Shown here: piece after piece, positions 1 through 7,222 of the stretch | Position numbering within the stretch: the first letter of the stretch is position 1 | Layout of the letters: every line of letters starts with the position of its first letter | Assembly: GCA_023436805.1 (NCBI GenBank) | Contig: JAEZHT010000079.1 | Coordinates: 1-20,200, forward strand | Length of the DNA: 20,200 nucleotides | Source of the DNA: Bacillota bacterium | GTDB lineage: Bacteria; Bacillota_I; Bacilli_A; Acholeplasmatales; UBA5453 | Reading direction: 5' to 3' | Position numbers and translations under genes: made by a program | Notes under the pieces: generated by a model | Database searches by the model: none | The model's input: only the letters and a program-made list of their open reading frames with translations | What the model was told of the DNA's origin: nothing

Positions 1-84
1 GTATAAGGCTGCGATAGCGAATAGGGTAACCAGCACATACGCTATGATTTTGAAAATGACTTCAGATATATCTAATCTTCGCAT
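1..84 (-). CDS. Carbohydrate ABC transporter permease, LplC/YtcP type (N-terminal fragment)
   Basis: Only the first 28 codons are in the window; the gene runs off the left edge. The readable start is MRRLDISEVIFKII followed by a hydrophobic stretch (AYVLVTLFAIAALY). This matches the cytoplasmic start and first membrane helix of the second permease in YtcP/LplC-type importers for complex sugars. The assignment rests mainly on position: it directly follows the LplB-type permease, and these two permeases are normally encoded as a pair. The ribosome binding site AAGGAG overlaps the TAA stop of the upstream permease (reading TAAGGAG), which suggests translational coupling. The family call is an inference from a short fragment. 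Confidence 0.72.
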   Translation of the reverse strand, partial: MRRLDISEVIFKIIAYVLVTLFAIAALY

Positions 85-95
85 AGGGGTTCTCC

Positions 96-1133
96 TTAGA
101 ATAATGACGTGTCAGATACACGTTTCGATATGAAGTTCGCACCTAAGACCAAGAACATCGCGATGATCGAGTTGAATAAGTCTGCGGCTGCGGCGGTATT
201 AAGTGAAATCGATTGTCCGCCCATCAACCCACCAATACGGGTTACGAAGGTTGAGATGACATCGGCCGTTTCATACGTTTGTACGTTGTATAACAAGATG
301 ATTTTTTCATAGCCTACCGATAATATTTCACCGATACGCAAGATGAGCATGATCGTTAATGTTGGTGCCATCCCTGGTAAGGTGACATAACGGATTTGAG
401 CCAATTTATTGGCACCATCGATTCTAGCAGCTTCATAGTTCGTTGGGCTGATGGCCATGATCGCTGCGAAATACACAATCGACCCATAACCTGCCCCTTC
501 CCAAATACCTGAAATGATGTAAATCGATCTAAAATACTGTGGTTCATGCAACATACGGGTATTTTCACCAATTAATCCTAACATTTGGAATAACGAGGTC
601 AACACCCCTGGGGCTTGGTGCGGCTCATTGCCTTCAAACAACATCAGGGTAATGATAGAAGTGATGACGACGGTACTGATGAACTTAGGTAAATAGGTTA
701 AAATTTGAGTTAAGCTTCGGTAGAAATCGGATTTGATTTCTGAGAAGAAAAGCGCGAGGATGATGGGTACTGGGAATCCAAAAATCAAACCATACATCGA
801 AATCGCGAATGTATTTCTGAATGCTTGCCAGAACTCTCTCGCATAGTCACCAGCAATCAGTGACCTAAATGCGTAAAATCCAGCAAATGGGGCTTGACCA
901 ACCGATAATGTTAAGTCGTTTTGGTTTTTAAATGCCGCCAAGATACCATAAATCGGCATATACCTGAAAATGAAGAAATATAAGATGACGGGGATGAGCA
1001 TGACGTATAATGGCCAGTCTTTTTTGATGGAGATCCAGTAGCGATGCCACTTGTTTTTCTCCAATGACTCCATTAAGAGTTCATGTTTGAGTTCATCTAA
1101 ACTCATGTTTTTAACGTCGTTGTTAACTTTCAT
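96..1133 (-). CDS. Sugar ABC transporter permease, LplB/YteP type
   Basis: This is a 345-residue integral membrane subunit of a binding-protein-dependent sugar importer. A basic cytoplasmic N-terminus of about 40 residues precedes the first helix (about 41-59). Further helices fall around 105-130, 148-166, 203-230, 258-275 and 318-335. The cytoplasmic EAA loop that contacts the ATPase is clear at 234-241 (EAARIDGA), followed by the usual LPG motif. The length and the long N-terminus fit the LplB/YteP group; in Bacillus this group imports pectin-derived oligosaccharides and borrows a shared ATPase of the MsmX type. The start overlaps the upstream membrane-protein gene by 11 bp and has a GAGGAA ribosome site. 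Beside pectinesterase and hexuronate genes, the likely cargo is oligogalacturonide or rhamnogalacturonide. The substrate is inferred, the family is not. Confidence 0.9.
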   Translation of the reverse strand: MKVNNDVKNMSLDELKHELLMESLEKNKWHRYWISIKKDWPLYVMLIPVILYFFIFRYMPIYGILAAFKNQNDLTLSVGQAPFAGFYAFRSLIAGDYAREFWQAFRNTFAISMYGLIFGFPVPIILALFFSEIKSDFYRSLTQILTYLPKFISTVVITSIITLMLFEGNEPHQAPGVLTSLFQMLGLIGENTRMLHEPQYFRSIYIISGIWEGAGYGSIVYFAAIMAISPTNYEAARIDGANKLAQIRYVTLPGMAPTLTIMLILRIGEILSVGYEKIILLYNVQTYETADVISTFVTRIGGLMGGQSISLNTAAAADLFNSIIAMFLVLGANFISKRVSDTSLF

Positions 1134-1695
1134 AAATGCGTTCCTCTTCTTGTCTTTCCTTGATTTGTTTCAGTAGATATGCTTTCATATCGACCATAAA
1201 ATCTTCTTGGTGACGTGCAATCATGAGAATGACCCACCCTAAGATGATATTGAATCCATGTCTGGTGATGAGTACGACCCACTCAATGGTTTCGAATAAC
1301 CACCATTGAATCAGTACTTGGGTGAAAAACAGTGCTAAGTATCCTGTGAGAAAATATAAGGTAACCAACAAGACTTCACTGCGAATGTGTGGTTTACTGG
1401 TGATTTTGAACCAAACCATGGCACTACTTAAGGTGAAAATCGATGCGATGTATCCCAACATCGGTAATATGTCAAAGTTTCGATAAAGCACAGTGTGTAA
1501 TAAAGCAATCACACCATTGACATATAGACCGTAGGCACCCCATCTGAAATAAATGATCATCAAGATGGGTGTGGATAATGTCACATATAAGAAAATCAAT
1601 TCTTTTTGACTGGCAAAAAATCCAACAAGGTCTACAAGGACAGCGACTGCGCCAAGCACAATCAAATCGATTAGACGGTATTTCGCTATTGTCAA
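1123..1695 (-). CDS. Uncharacterised polytopic membrane protein heading the sugar permease operon
   Basis: I do not recognise a family. The product is about 190 residues with some six hydrophobic segments (about 7-27, 33-51, 55-70, 76-95, 103-125 and 133-155, using the start chosen here) and a charged cytoplasmic tail rich in Glu, Lys and Arg (KQIKERQEEER). The start is taken as TTG at 1693-1695 because an AAAGGAGGT ribosome site lies 7 bases before it. The frame stays open further upstream to an ATG at 1749, but that ATG is on the far side of this ribosome site. The compact six-helix layout vaguely recalls ECF-type substrate-binding membrane subunits, but I see no diagnostic motif. It is the first gene of the operon and overlaps the permease start by 11 bp, so a role linked to sugar uptake is plausible but unproven. 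Confidence 0.7.
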   Translation of the reverse strand: MTIAKYRLIDLIVLGAVAVLVDLVGFFASQKELIFLYVTLSTPILMIIYFRWGAYGLYVNGVIALLHTVLYRNFDILPMLGYIASIFTLSSAMVWFKITSKPHIRSEVLLVTLYFLTGYLALFFTQVLIQWWLFETIEWVVLITRHGFNIILGWVILMIARHQEDFMVDMKAYLLKQIKERQEEERIYES

Positions 1696-1717
1696 AGTAA
1701 GACCTCCTTTATATAAT
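1689..1717 (+). promoter_or_regulatory. Promoter of the pectinesterase gene
   Basis: TTGTCA (1689-1694) and TATAAT (1712-1717) are separated by exactly 17 bases, close to the sigma-A consensus. Transcription would start near 1724, giving a very short leader before the GAGGTG ribosome site at 1728-1733 and the ATG at 1739. The -35 box overlaps the TTG start codon of the divergent membrane-protein gene. I could not find a convincing opposing promoter in the same gap. Confidence 0.72.
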
Positions 1718-1738
1718 AGATTTACGCGAGGTGTTTTT

Positions 1739-2629
1739 ATGAAAACCATTAAACTGACCCCTAAAGATGATATTCAAGCCATTTTGGATGGTTATCCACT
1801 CGAGACCAAACTCGAAGTGCATCTATCCAATGGGTTTTACAAACAAAAATTAACGTTGAGACACCCTCATATAAAACTGATTGGTGAATCTCATGATACG
1901 ATCATCTCATTTGATGACCATGCGCTGAAGTTTCACGCGGATGGGTTACTCATGAATACGTTTAGAACCCAAACAGTCTTGGTTTTAGCTGACCACGTGA
2001 CACTAACTAACCTTACCATCGAAAATACGAGTGGTACTGGACCTAAAATCGGTCAAGCGATAGCGCTTTCTTCTTACGGTGATGATACACTCATTCAAAA
2101 TTGTATGCTCAAATCCACCCAAGATACCGTGTTCTTTGGGCCATTGCCATCGGATTTGATTTTACGTTACGATCATATATTATCAGCTGGGGAACTTATC
2201 CATCGTCCATTAAGACAATTTATTTTTGATTCCACCATCATTGGGAACATTGATTTCATTTTTGGTGGTAGTGATGCGTTTTTCGATCACTGTACGATCA
2301 TTTCGAATGGTAGTGGCTATATCGCAGCCCCATCTACACATCCCAAATCATCGTTCGGGCTGGTTTTCAATGGTTGTCGCTTCCAATCACTTGGACAGTA
2401 CAACATCGTTCTTAGTCGACCTTGGCGATCTGGAGGAAAAGCCATTTTTATCGATTCAACATTTACAATGCCGATATCGACCGAACGATATATGGATTGG
2501 GATAAACCGTATTTCGAGAATTACGAAACACCGTATGTGCCACACCCATGGTCAAAACCTTTGCCCGAAACCATGAAATTAAAGATTTCGGAAATCATCG
2601 CTGAAAAGCGATTTTTTTTTACATGTTGA
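1739..2629 (+). CDS. Pectinesterase (CE8 family), predicted cytoplasmic
   Basis: This enzyme hydrolyses methyl esters of polygalacturonate or oligogalacturonate, releasing methanol and free uronate. The family hallmarks are all present: GQA at 105-107, QDT at 128-130 (Asp129 acid/base), GNIDFIFG at 169-176 (Asp172 nucleophile) and RPW at 227-229 (Arg227). The 296-residue length is that of a bare catalytic beta-helix. No signal peptide or membrane anchor is visible; the N-terminus MKTIKLTPKD is hydrophilic, so the protein should stay in the cytoplasm and act on imported oligomers. It stands alone on the plus strand, divergent from the permease operon and convergent with uxaC, whose coding end it overlaps by 11 bp. 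Its last codons also form a terminator-like hairpin, so the true C-terminus is slightly uncertain. Confidence 0.92.
   Translation: MKTIKLTPKDDIQAILDGYPLETKLEVHLSNGFYKQKLTLRHPHIKLIGESHDTIISFDDHALKFHADGLLMNTFRTQTVLVLADHVTLTNLTIENTSGTGPKIGQAIALSSYGDDTLIQNCMLKSTQDTVFFGPLPSDLILRYDHILSAGELIHRPLRQFIFDSTIIGNIDFIFGGSDAFFDHCTIISNGSGYIAAPSTHPKSSFGLVFNGCRFQSLGQYNIVLSRPWRSGGKAIFIDSTFTMPISTERYMDWDKPYFENYETPYVPHPWSKPLPETMKLKISEIIAEKRFFFTC
2597..2620 (+). terminator. Intrinsic terminator-like hairpin inside the end of the pectinesterase gene
   Basis: The stem ATCGCT/AGCGAT closes a GAAA tetraloop and is followed at once by nine T. This is a compact, convincing rho-independent terminator for plus-strand transcription. 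It lies upstream of the in-frame TGA at 2627-2629. On the minus strand the same hairpin lacks a T tract, so it should not stop the uxa operon efficiently. Confidence 0.75.
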
Positions 2630-4010
2630 AGTACTTCTTCGCGTTGTTATAAGCGATGTCTTCAACGATTCTACCCAACACATCATAATCTTCTGGGAAT
2701 AACCCTTGTTCGACCCAGCGACCAATTTTGTCACAGAGTAAGCGTCTGAAGTATTCGTGTCTAGGATAACTTAAGAAGGAACGAGAATCGGTGAGCATCC
2801 CCACAAATCTCGAAAGTAAGCCGTTGTTTGCTAAAGCATCCATTTGTCTGCTCATGCCATCAATCGTATCGTTGAACCACCATGCAGACCCACATTGGAG
2901 TTTACCTGGGGTTTTACCATCTTGGAAGGCTTGCATCAACGTCACGACGACTTCATGGTCACGTGGGTTGAGGGCGTAAATGATGGTTTTTGGCAATTGA
3001 TCGTGATGGTCTAAAGCATCTAGGATGCGAGATAATGGTTTGGCAATTAATTCATCGTTGATGGCATCATACCCAGTATCTGGTCCTAAGGTTTGTAACA
3101 TACGTTTGGAGTTATTTCTAAGTGCCCCAATGTGGTATTGTTGAACCCAACCACGTTGGTGATAAGCTTTACCTAAAAATACGAGCATGTATCCTTTATA
3201 TTTTTCTACCTCATCCTTGTGCAAAGTCACTTTGGCTCTGGCACGTTTGAATATGAGGTCTATTTCTTCATCATTGGTGTCTTGGAAATGAATCGAATCC
3301 AACCCATGGTCCGATAAACGGCACCCATGGTCATGGAAGTAATCCATTCTTTGGTTCAAAGCTTTCATCAAATCTTCAATGGTGTCGATTGAAAATCCAA
3401 CGACTGCACTCAATTGATTCAACCAATCATTGAACCATGAAAGTTCAATGTTGATGGCCTTATCGGGTCTGAATGCCGGTTTGACTTTGAAAGCATTCGC
3501 TTCTTTTTCCAATAATTCATGGTATTTCAAATCATCGATTGGGTCGTCTGTGGTACAAACCAATTTGACGTTGCTCATTTCGATGAACTTTTTCGGTGTC
3601 ATTTGCTTCAATTGATGGTTGGCTTCATCGTAAATCGCTTTAGCGGTTTTCGGTGACAATAACGTTTCAATGTTGAAGAATCGACGTAATTCTAAGTGGC
3701 TCCAGTGGTACAGTGGGTTACCGACCAAATAAGGCATCACTTCGGCATATTTGTAAAACTTATCATAATCCGGTTGATTGCCAGTAATGAAGGATTCATC
3801 TACCCCATTGGCACGCATCAAGCGCCATTTGTAGTGGTCGCCACCCAACCAAACCTTCGATAAATTATCAAATGGCTTGTTTTCATATATCTCTTTTGGG
3901 TTTAAATGACAGTGGTAGTCAATGATGGGCATGTTTGAAGCATATTCATGATAAAGTTTTTTCGCGACCGCATTGCTGAGCATGAAGTCTTTATTCATAA
4001 ATGTATTCAT
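2619..4010 (-). CDS. uxaC: Uronate (glucuronate/galacturonate) isomerase
   Basis: UxaC interconverts D-galacturonate and D-tagaturonate, and also D-glucuronate and D-fructuronate. It is the entry step of the bacterial hexuronate isomerase pathway in the cytoplasm. At 463 residues it has the usual family length. The amidohydrolase-fold metal motif HCH is visible as DYHCHLNP (His33, His35), followed by family-typical segments such as CTTDDPIDD and QYHIGALRNNS. It is the third gene of uxaB-uxaA-uxaC. Its AAGGAGG ribosome site overlaps the TAA stop of uxaA (reading TAAGGAGG), so translation is probably coupled. Its 3' end overlaps the convergent pectinesterase gene by 11 bp, and no dedicated terminator is visible on this strand. 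Confidence 0.96.
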   Translation of the reverse strand: MNTFMNKDFMLSNAVAKKLYHEYASNMPIIDYHCHLNPKEIYENKPFDNLSKVWLGGDHYKWRLMRANGVDESFITGNQPDYDKFYKYAEVMPYLVGNPLYHWSHLELRRFFNIETLLSPKTAKAIYDEANHQLKQMTPKKFIEMSNVKLVCTTDDPIDDLKYHELLEKEANAFKVKPAFRPDKAINIELSWFNDWLNQLSAVVGFSIDTIEDLMKALNQRMDYFHDHGCRLSDHGLDSIHFQDTNDEEIDLIFKRARAKVTLHKDEVEKYKGYMLVFLGKAYHQRGWVQQYHIGALRNNSKRMLQTLGPDTGYDAINDELIAKPLSRILDALDHHDQLPKTIIYALNPRDHEVVVTLMQAFQDGKTPGKLQCGSAWWFNDTIDGMSRQMDALANNGLLSRFVGMLTDSRSFLSYPRHEYFRRLLCDKIGRWVEQGLFPEDYDVLGRIVEDIAYNNAKKYFNM

Positions 4011-4021
4011 GTGATTCCTCC

Positions 4022-5506
4022 TTATAGGATGACACCTGTTTTAAATATACCTATTTCTCTAAAATGATTGATTTCATTTCTGGTTTTTTGCCCATTGACC
4101 ACTTCAATGATGAAATCGATGAATTGTTCAAGTAGGGTATCCATATCGACGCCTTCAGTCAAGCTGCCTGCATTGAAATCAATCCAGTTGGGTTTCTTCT
4201 TATAAATTTCTGAGTTGGTCGATACCTTGATGGTTGGAATGAATCCACCAAATGGGGTGCCACGACCGGTGGAGAATAAGACGAGTTGACAACCACTCAT
4301 CCCTAAGGTGGTGACCGATACTAAGTCATTGCCCGGGGCACTGATGAGGTTTAAGCCTTTGGTTTTGAGTCTTTCGGTTTGTCCTAAGACATCACAAACC
4401 ATCGATAATCCCGCTTTTTGTGTACAACCGAGTGATTTATCTTCTAAAGTGGAAATACCACCATTTTTGTTGCCCGGTGACGGGTTATCATAAATGACTT
4501 GGTTGTTCTTTTTGTAATACGCTTTGAAATCATTGATGAGTTTGACGGTTTTTTCAAACACGGCTTGGTCTTTAGAGCGTCTCATCAATATCTTTTCTGC
4601 ACCAAACATTTCAGGTACTTCCGTCAACACGGTGGTGCCACCATGGTGGGTGATGTAATCAGAAAGTTTGCCTAACAATGGGTTCGCTGTGATGCCTGAC
4701 AAACCATCAGACCCACCGCATTTAAGACCAATGCGTAATTCAGAGATGTCGGCTTTCACACGACGATCGTCTTTCATTGCATCATAGAGTTCTTTAAGCA
4801 CAGTTAATCCCGCTTCGAGTTCATCTTCAACTTCTTGCATGACTAAGAACTTCACACGGTTGGGATCATAATCGCCATAAGACTCTCTAAATGCTTTGAC
4901 TTGGTTGTTTTCACAACCCAACCCTAATACCAAGACTGCGCCGGCATTGGGGTGTTTCGAGATGTTTTGTAACGTCTCTTTGGTATTTTCATGGTCATCG
5001 CCCATTTGTGAACAGCCAAATTGGTGTCCAAATAGGTGAATACCATCGAATTCTGGTCCTGGATTGACTTCATTCATGAACAAGTCAGATAGTTGTTTGG
5101 CTTGACCTACGATACAACCCACGGTGGGGACGATCCACAGCTCATTGCGGATACCGACTTCGCCGTTACCTCTACGATACACATAAATGTCGCGATTTTT
5201 AGGTTTGACTTCATAGGTTTCATATTGTGGGGTGTACGCGTAGTCGAGTACGTCGTTTAAATTGGTGGACAAGTTGTGTACGTGTACATGCGCACCTGTT
5301 TTAATATCTTGGGTGGCATGTCCAATCGGAAATCCATACTTGATGATGTCTTCGCCTGCATGGATATCTTTAAGTGCGATTTTGTGGCCTTTTAAAACAT
5401 CTTCAGTCAAGGTGATATCATTCACCACTTGACCTTGTTTTAAATCCATCAAAGCAATCATCACATTGTCATCGTTGTGGATGATTAGAAATGGTGTTTG
5501 TTTCAA
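4022..5506 (-). CDS. uxaA: Altronate dehydratase
   Basis: UxaA dehydrates D-altronate to 2-keto-3-deoxy-D-gluconate. The 494-residue protein has the standard two-part layout: an N-terminal SAF domain (about 5-80) and a C-terminal dehydratase domain carrying GCENNQ (198-203), KCGGSDGLSGITANP (262-276) and GNKNGG followed by SLGCTQKAG (346-366). The conserved Cys residues in these motifs are kept. The start is a TTG at 5504-5506, supported by a GGAGG ribosome site 8 bases upstream that lies within the last codons of uxaB. The gap to uxaB is 3 bases, showing tight operon packing. The assignment to altronate rather than the related galactarate dehydratase rests on the uxaB and uxaC neighbours. 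Confidence 0.95.
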   Translation of the reverse strand: MKQTPFLIIHNDDNVMIALMDLKQGQVVNDITLTEDVLKGHKIALKDIHAGEDIIKYGFPIGHATQDIKTGAHVHVHNLSTNLNDVLDYAYTPQYETYEVKPKNRDIYVYRRGNGEVGIRNELWIVPTVGCIVGQAKQLSDLFMNEVNPGPEFDGIHLFGHQFGCSQMGDDHENTKETLQNISKHPNAGAVLVLGLGCENNQVKAFRESYGDYDPNRVKFLVMQEVEDELEAGLTVLKELYDAMKDDRRVKADISELRIGLKCGGSDGLSGITANPLLGKLSDYITHHGGTTVLTEVPEMFGAEKILMRRSKDQAVFEKTVKLINDFKAYYKKNNQVIYDNPSPGNKNGGISTLEDKSLGCTQKAGLSMVCDVLGQTERLKTKGLNLISAPGNDLVSVTTLGMSGCQLVLFSTGRGTPFGGFIPTIKVSTNSEIYKKKPNWIDFNAGSLTEGVDMDTLLEQFIDFIIEVVNGQKTRNEINHFREIGIFKTGVIL

Positions 5507-5509
5507 AGC

Positions 5510-6943
5510 TTAAGCCTCCAATACGTGTTGTAAAGCGTTTCTCATACCCAATTGGAGGATGGCTTCCACATTTTGATTCACATAGTTGATCACGTCTGTT
5601 TGAACCAAACGACTGGTTTCCCAATGGGCTAAACCCAATACGGTTTGAACCACTTCATTGACATTGCCTTTAGACCATAATTGTTGGTATAGTTCTAAAA
5701 ATTGTGGGTCATCTTGAAGCTTGATCGATTCTTCGTTACGTTTACCACGATAGAATACGATGTTGGCTGCCAAACTGAATAATTGTAGCTTAGGGAACTT
5801 ACCATGATCGAGTTGATTCAAGACGCTTGGTAAAATTCTAGATTTATATTTACTCATCGAGTTCAATGCGATACTCATGAGTTCATGTCTAACAAATGGG
5901 TTTAAATAACGTTCCAAGACCGCTTGGGCGAATTTTTCCATGTCGGCTTGTGGTAAATCGATGGTTGGAATCACTTCTTGCCAAATGAGGTTTTGAATGA
6001 ATTTGCCGACTTGTGGGTCAGTCACTGCTTCTTTGACGGTATCGATACCACAGAGGTAGGCGATTGGAACCAAAGCCGTATGTGAACCATTCAAGATTTT
6101 CACTTTGCGTTCTTTATAAGGTTTGAGCACATCTACAAAATAGACATTCAATCCAGCTTGGTCGAATGGTAAACGTTGATTCAAGCCTTTTTCACCTTCA
6201 ATGACCCAGAAGTGGAAGATTTCCCCTTTGACCATTGAATGATCTAAATAACCAAATTCTGATTCCAAACGTGGTGCATCTTGTTTTGGATAACCCGGAA
6301 CGATGCGGTCAACCAAGGTGTTGTAAAAGCGATTGGCGGTGATCATCCATTGAATGAATGTTTCACTCATGTTGTTATAACGCGCCATCTCAATCAATAC
6401 TTTCTTAAGGGTTTGACCGTTATCGTCGATGAGTTCACAAGCCAATATATCTAATCCCGCTTCTTTAGCACCTGCGAATACTTCAAAACGCATGCGTAGG
6501 AAGGCGAGTAGTTTGCCAGGGAATGAGGTTGGGCATTGATTGAAGTGAATGGTTTCAGCCATGAATGCGATGCCCGCTTCTGTGGTGTTCGATACCACAG
6601 TGGTTAAAATGGGTGAAGCAGCTAAATCCAAATAGTTTCGATATTGCGTGTAAGGGTCGATAAATTCAGATAAGACATCGATGATTTTGTGTTCTGAGAT
6701 GACTTTACCTTGTTCAAGGCCTTCTAAAATCAGTGTGTATAAACCGTCTTGTTGTTCTAAATCTCTAACTCTGCCTTGTGGCATCGGTTGGATGACAGCG
6801 ACGTTGCCATCAAACAAACCTTGGTCATTCAACGTTTGAATAAAAGGGTCTACGAATGCACGTAGAAAATTACCTTCTCCAAATTGAACAACCTTAATCG
6901 GTCGTTTTGGAAAAGGTCTAATGACCCTTGATAATCTATCCAT
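5510..6943 (-). CDS. uxaB: Tagaturonate reductase (altronate oxidoreductase)
   Basis: UxaB reduces D-tagaturonate to D-altronate with NAD(P)H. The 477-residue protein belongs to the mannitol dehydrogenase-like family. The N-terminal dinucleotide-binding motif FGEGNFLRAF spans 21-30. The catalytic pattern of the family is present with correct spacing: Lys280, Asn285 and His288 in RKVKILNGSHTA. It is the first gene of the uxaB-uxaA-uxaC operon, with a GGGAGG ribosome site before the ATG and a strong promoter about 70 bases upstream. Mannonate/fructuronate oxidoreductases belong to the same family; pairing with uxaA points to tagaturonate. Confidence 0.94.
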   Translation of the reverse strand: MDRLSRVIRPFPKRPIKVVQFGEGNFLRAFVDPFIQTLNDQGLFDGNVAVIQPMPQGRVRDLEQQDGLYTLILEGLEQGKVISEHKIIDVLSEFIDPYTQYRNYLDLAASPILTTVVSNTTEAGIAFMAETIHFNQCPTSFPGKLLAFLRMRFEVFAGAKEAGLDILACELIDDNGQTLKKVLIEMARYNNMSETFIQWMITANRFYNTLVDRIVPGYPKQDAPRLESEFGYLDHSMVKGEIFHFWVIEGEKGLNQRLPFDQAGLNVYFVDVLKPYKERKVKILNGSHTALVPIAYLCGIDTVKEAVTDPQVGKFIQNLIWQEVIPTIDLPQADMEKFAQAVLERYLNPFVRHELMSIALNSMSKYKSRILPSVLNQLDHGKFPKLQLFSLAANIVFYRGKRNEESIKLQDDPQFLELYQQLWSKGNVNEVVQTVLGLAHWETSRLVQTDVINYVNQNVEAILQLGMRNALQHVLEA

Positions 6944-6987
6944 AAAATCCTCCCAGAAATGGTGATCAGTATTCGTTCATTTTTGTC

Positions 6988-7003
6988 GTCCGTATATGCG
7001 GAC
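6988..7003. promoter_or_regulatory. Near-perfect dyad in the uxa leader, candidate operator
   Basis: GTCCGTATATGCGGAC is a 16-base palindrome broken at only one symmetric position pair. It lies about +12 to +27 relative to the predicted uxaB transcription start, a location suited to a repressor block. It does not look like the cre-like boxes upstream, so a different regulator is implied. No T tract follows it, so it is not a terminator. No regulator gene is in the window. Confidence 0.5.
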
Positions 7004-7021
7004 ACCGTTTAAATACACCTA

Positions 7022-7050
7022 ATTTTATCATGGAAAATAAAACCTGTCAA
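7022..7050 (-). promoter_or_regulatory. Promoter of the uxaB-uxaA-uxaC operon
   Basis: Reading the minus strand, TTGACA (7045-7050) and TAAAAT (7022-7027) are separated by exactly 17 bases. The -35 box is perfect. Transcription would begin near 7015, leaving a leader of about 70 bases before the uxaB ATG. The -35 box is embedded in a cre-like operator. Confidence 0.85.
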
Positions 7051-7058
7051 CGGTTTCA
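7045..7058 (-). promoter_or_regulatory. cre-like (LacI/CcpA-type) operator over the uxa -35 box
   Basis: TGAAACCGTTGACA fits the catabolite-responsive element consensus TGWAANCGNTNWCA at every position. Because it contains the -35 hexamer, binding should repress. The protein could be CcpA with HPr-Ser-P, which is plausible because this window encodes an HPr with the regulatory Ser. It could equally be a LacI-family hexuronate repressor with a similar site; sequence alone cannot separate the two. Confidence 0.7.
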
Positions 7059-7068
7059 TAACAATTTT

Positions 7069-7082
7069 TGTAACCGTTTTTC
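7069..7082 (-). promoter_or_regulatory. Second cre-like box upstream of the uxa promoter
   Basis: GAAAAACGGTTACA matches 12 of 14 positions of the cre consensus, failing only at the first two. Its centre is 24 bases from the centre of the first box. Two LacI-type sites at this distance could bind cooperatively. The remaining upstream DNA to about 7190 holds a weak dyad, GCGTTTATAAATGC (7098-7111), a repeated AAAAAAGCG, and an imperfect CCTC/GAGG hairpin near 7136-7157. I see no gene there. Confidence 0.45.
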
Positions 7083-7194
7083 AGAAAGTTCAAAAAAGCG
7101 TTTATAAATGCCTCCAAAAAAGCGACCATTTTGAAGCCTCTTCTAAAGAAGGGAGGATTTTATAAACACCATTCACACTTTTCATAAAAAATGC

Positions 7195-7222
7195 AAAAAA
7201 AATGCACCGCTTGGGTGCATTT
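7195..7222 (-). terminator. Terminator of the aldo/keto reductase operon
   Basis: On the minus strand the stem AAATGCACC/GGTGCATTT with a five-base loop is followed by eight T. The base of the hairpin overlaps the TAA stop of the reductase gene. It separates the six-gene operon upstream from the uxa promoter region. Confidence 0.88.
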
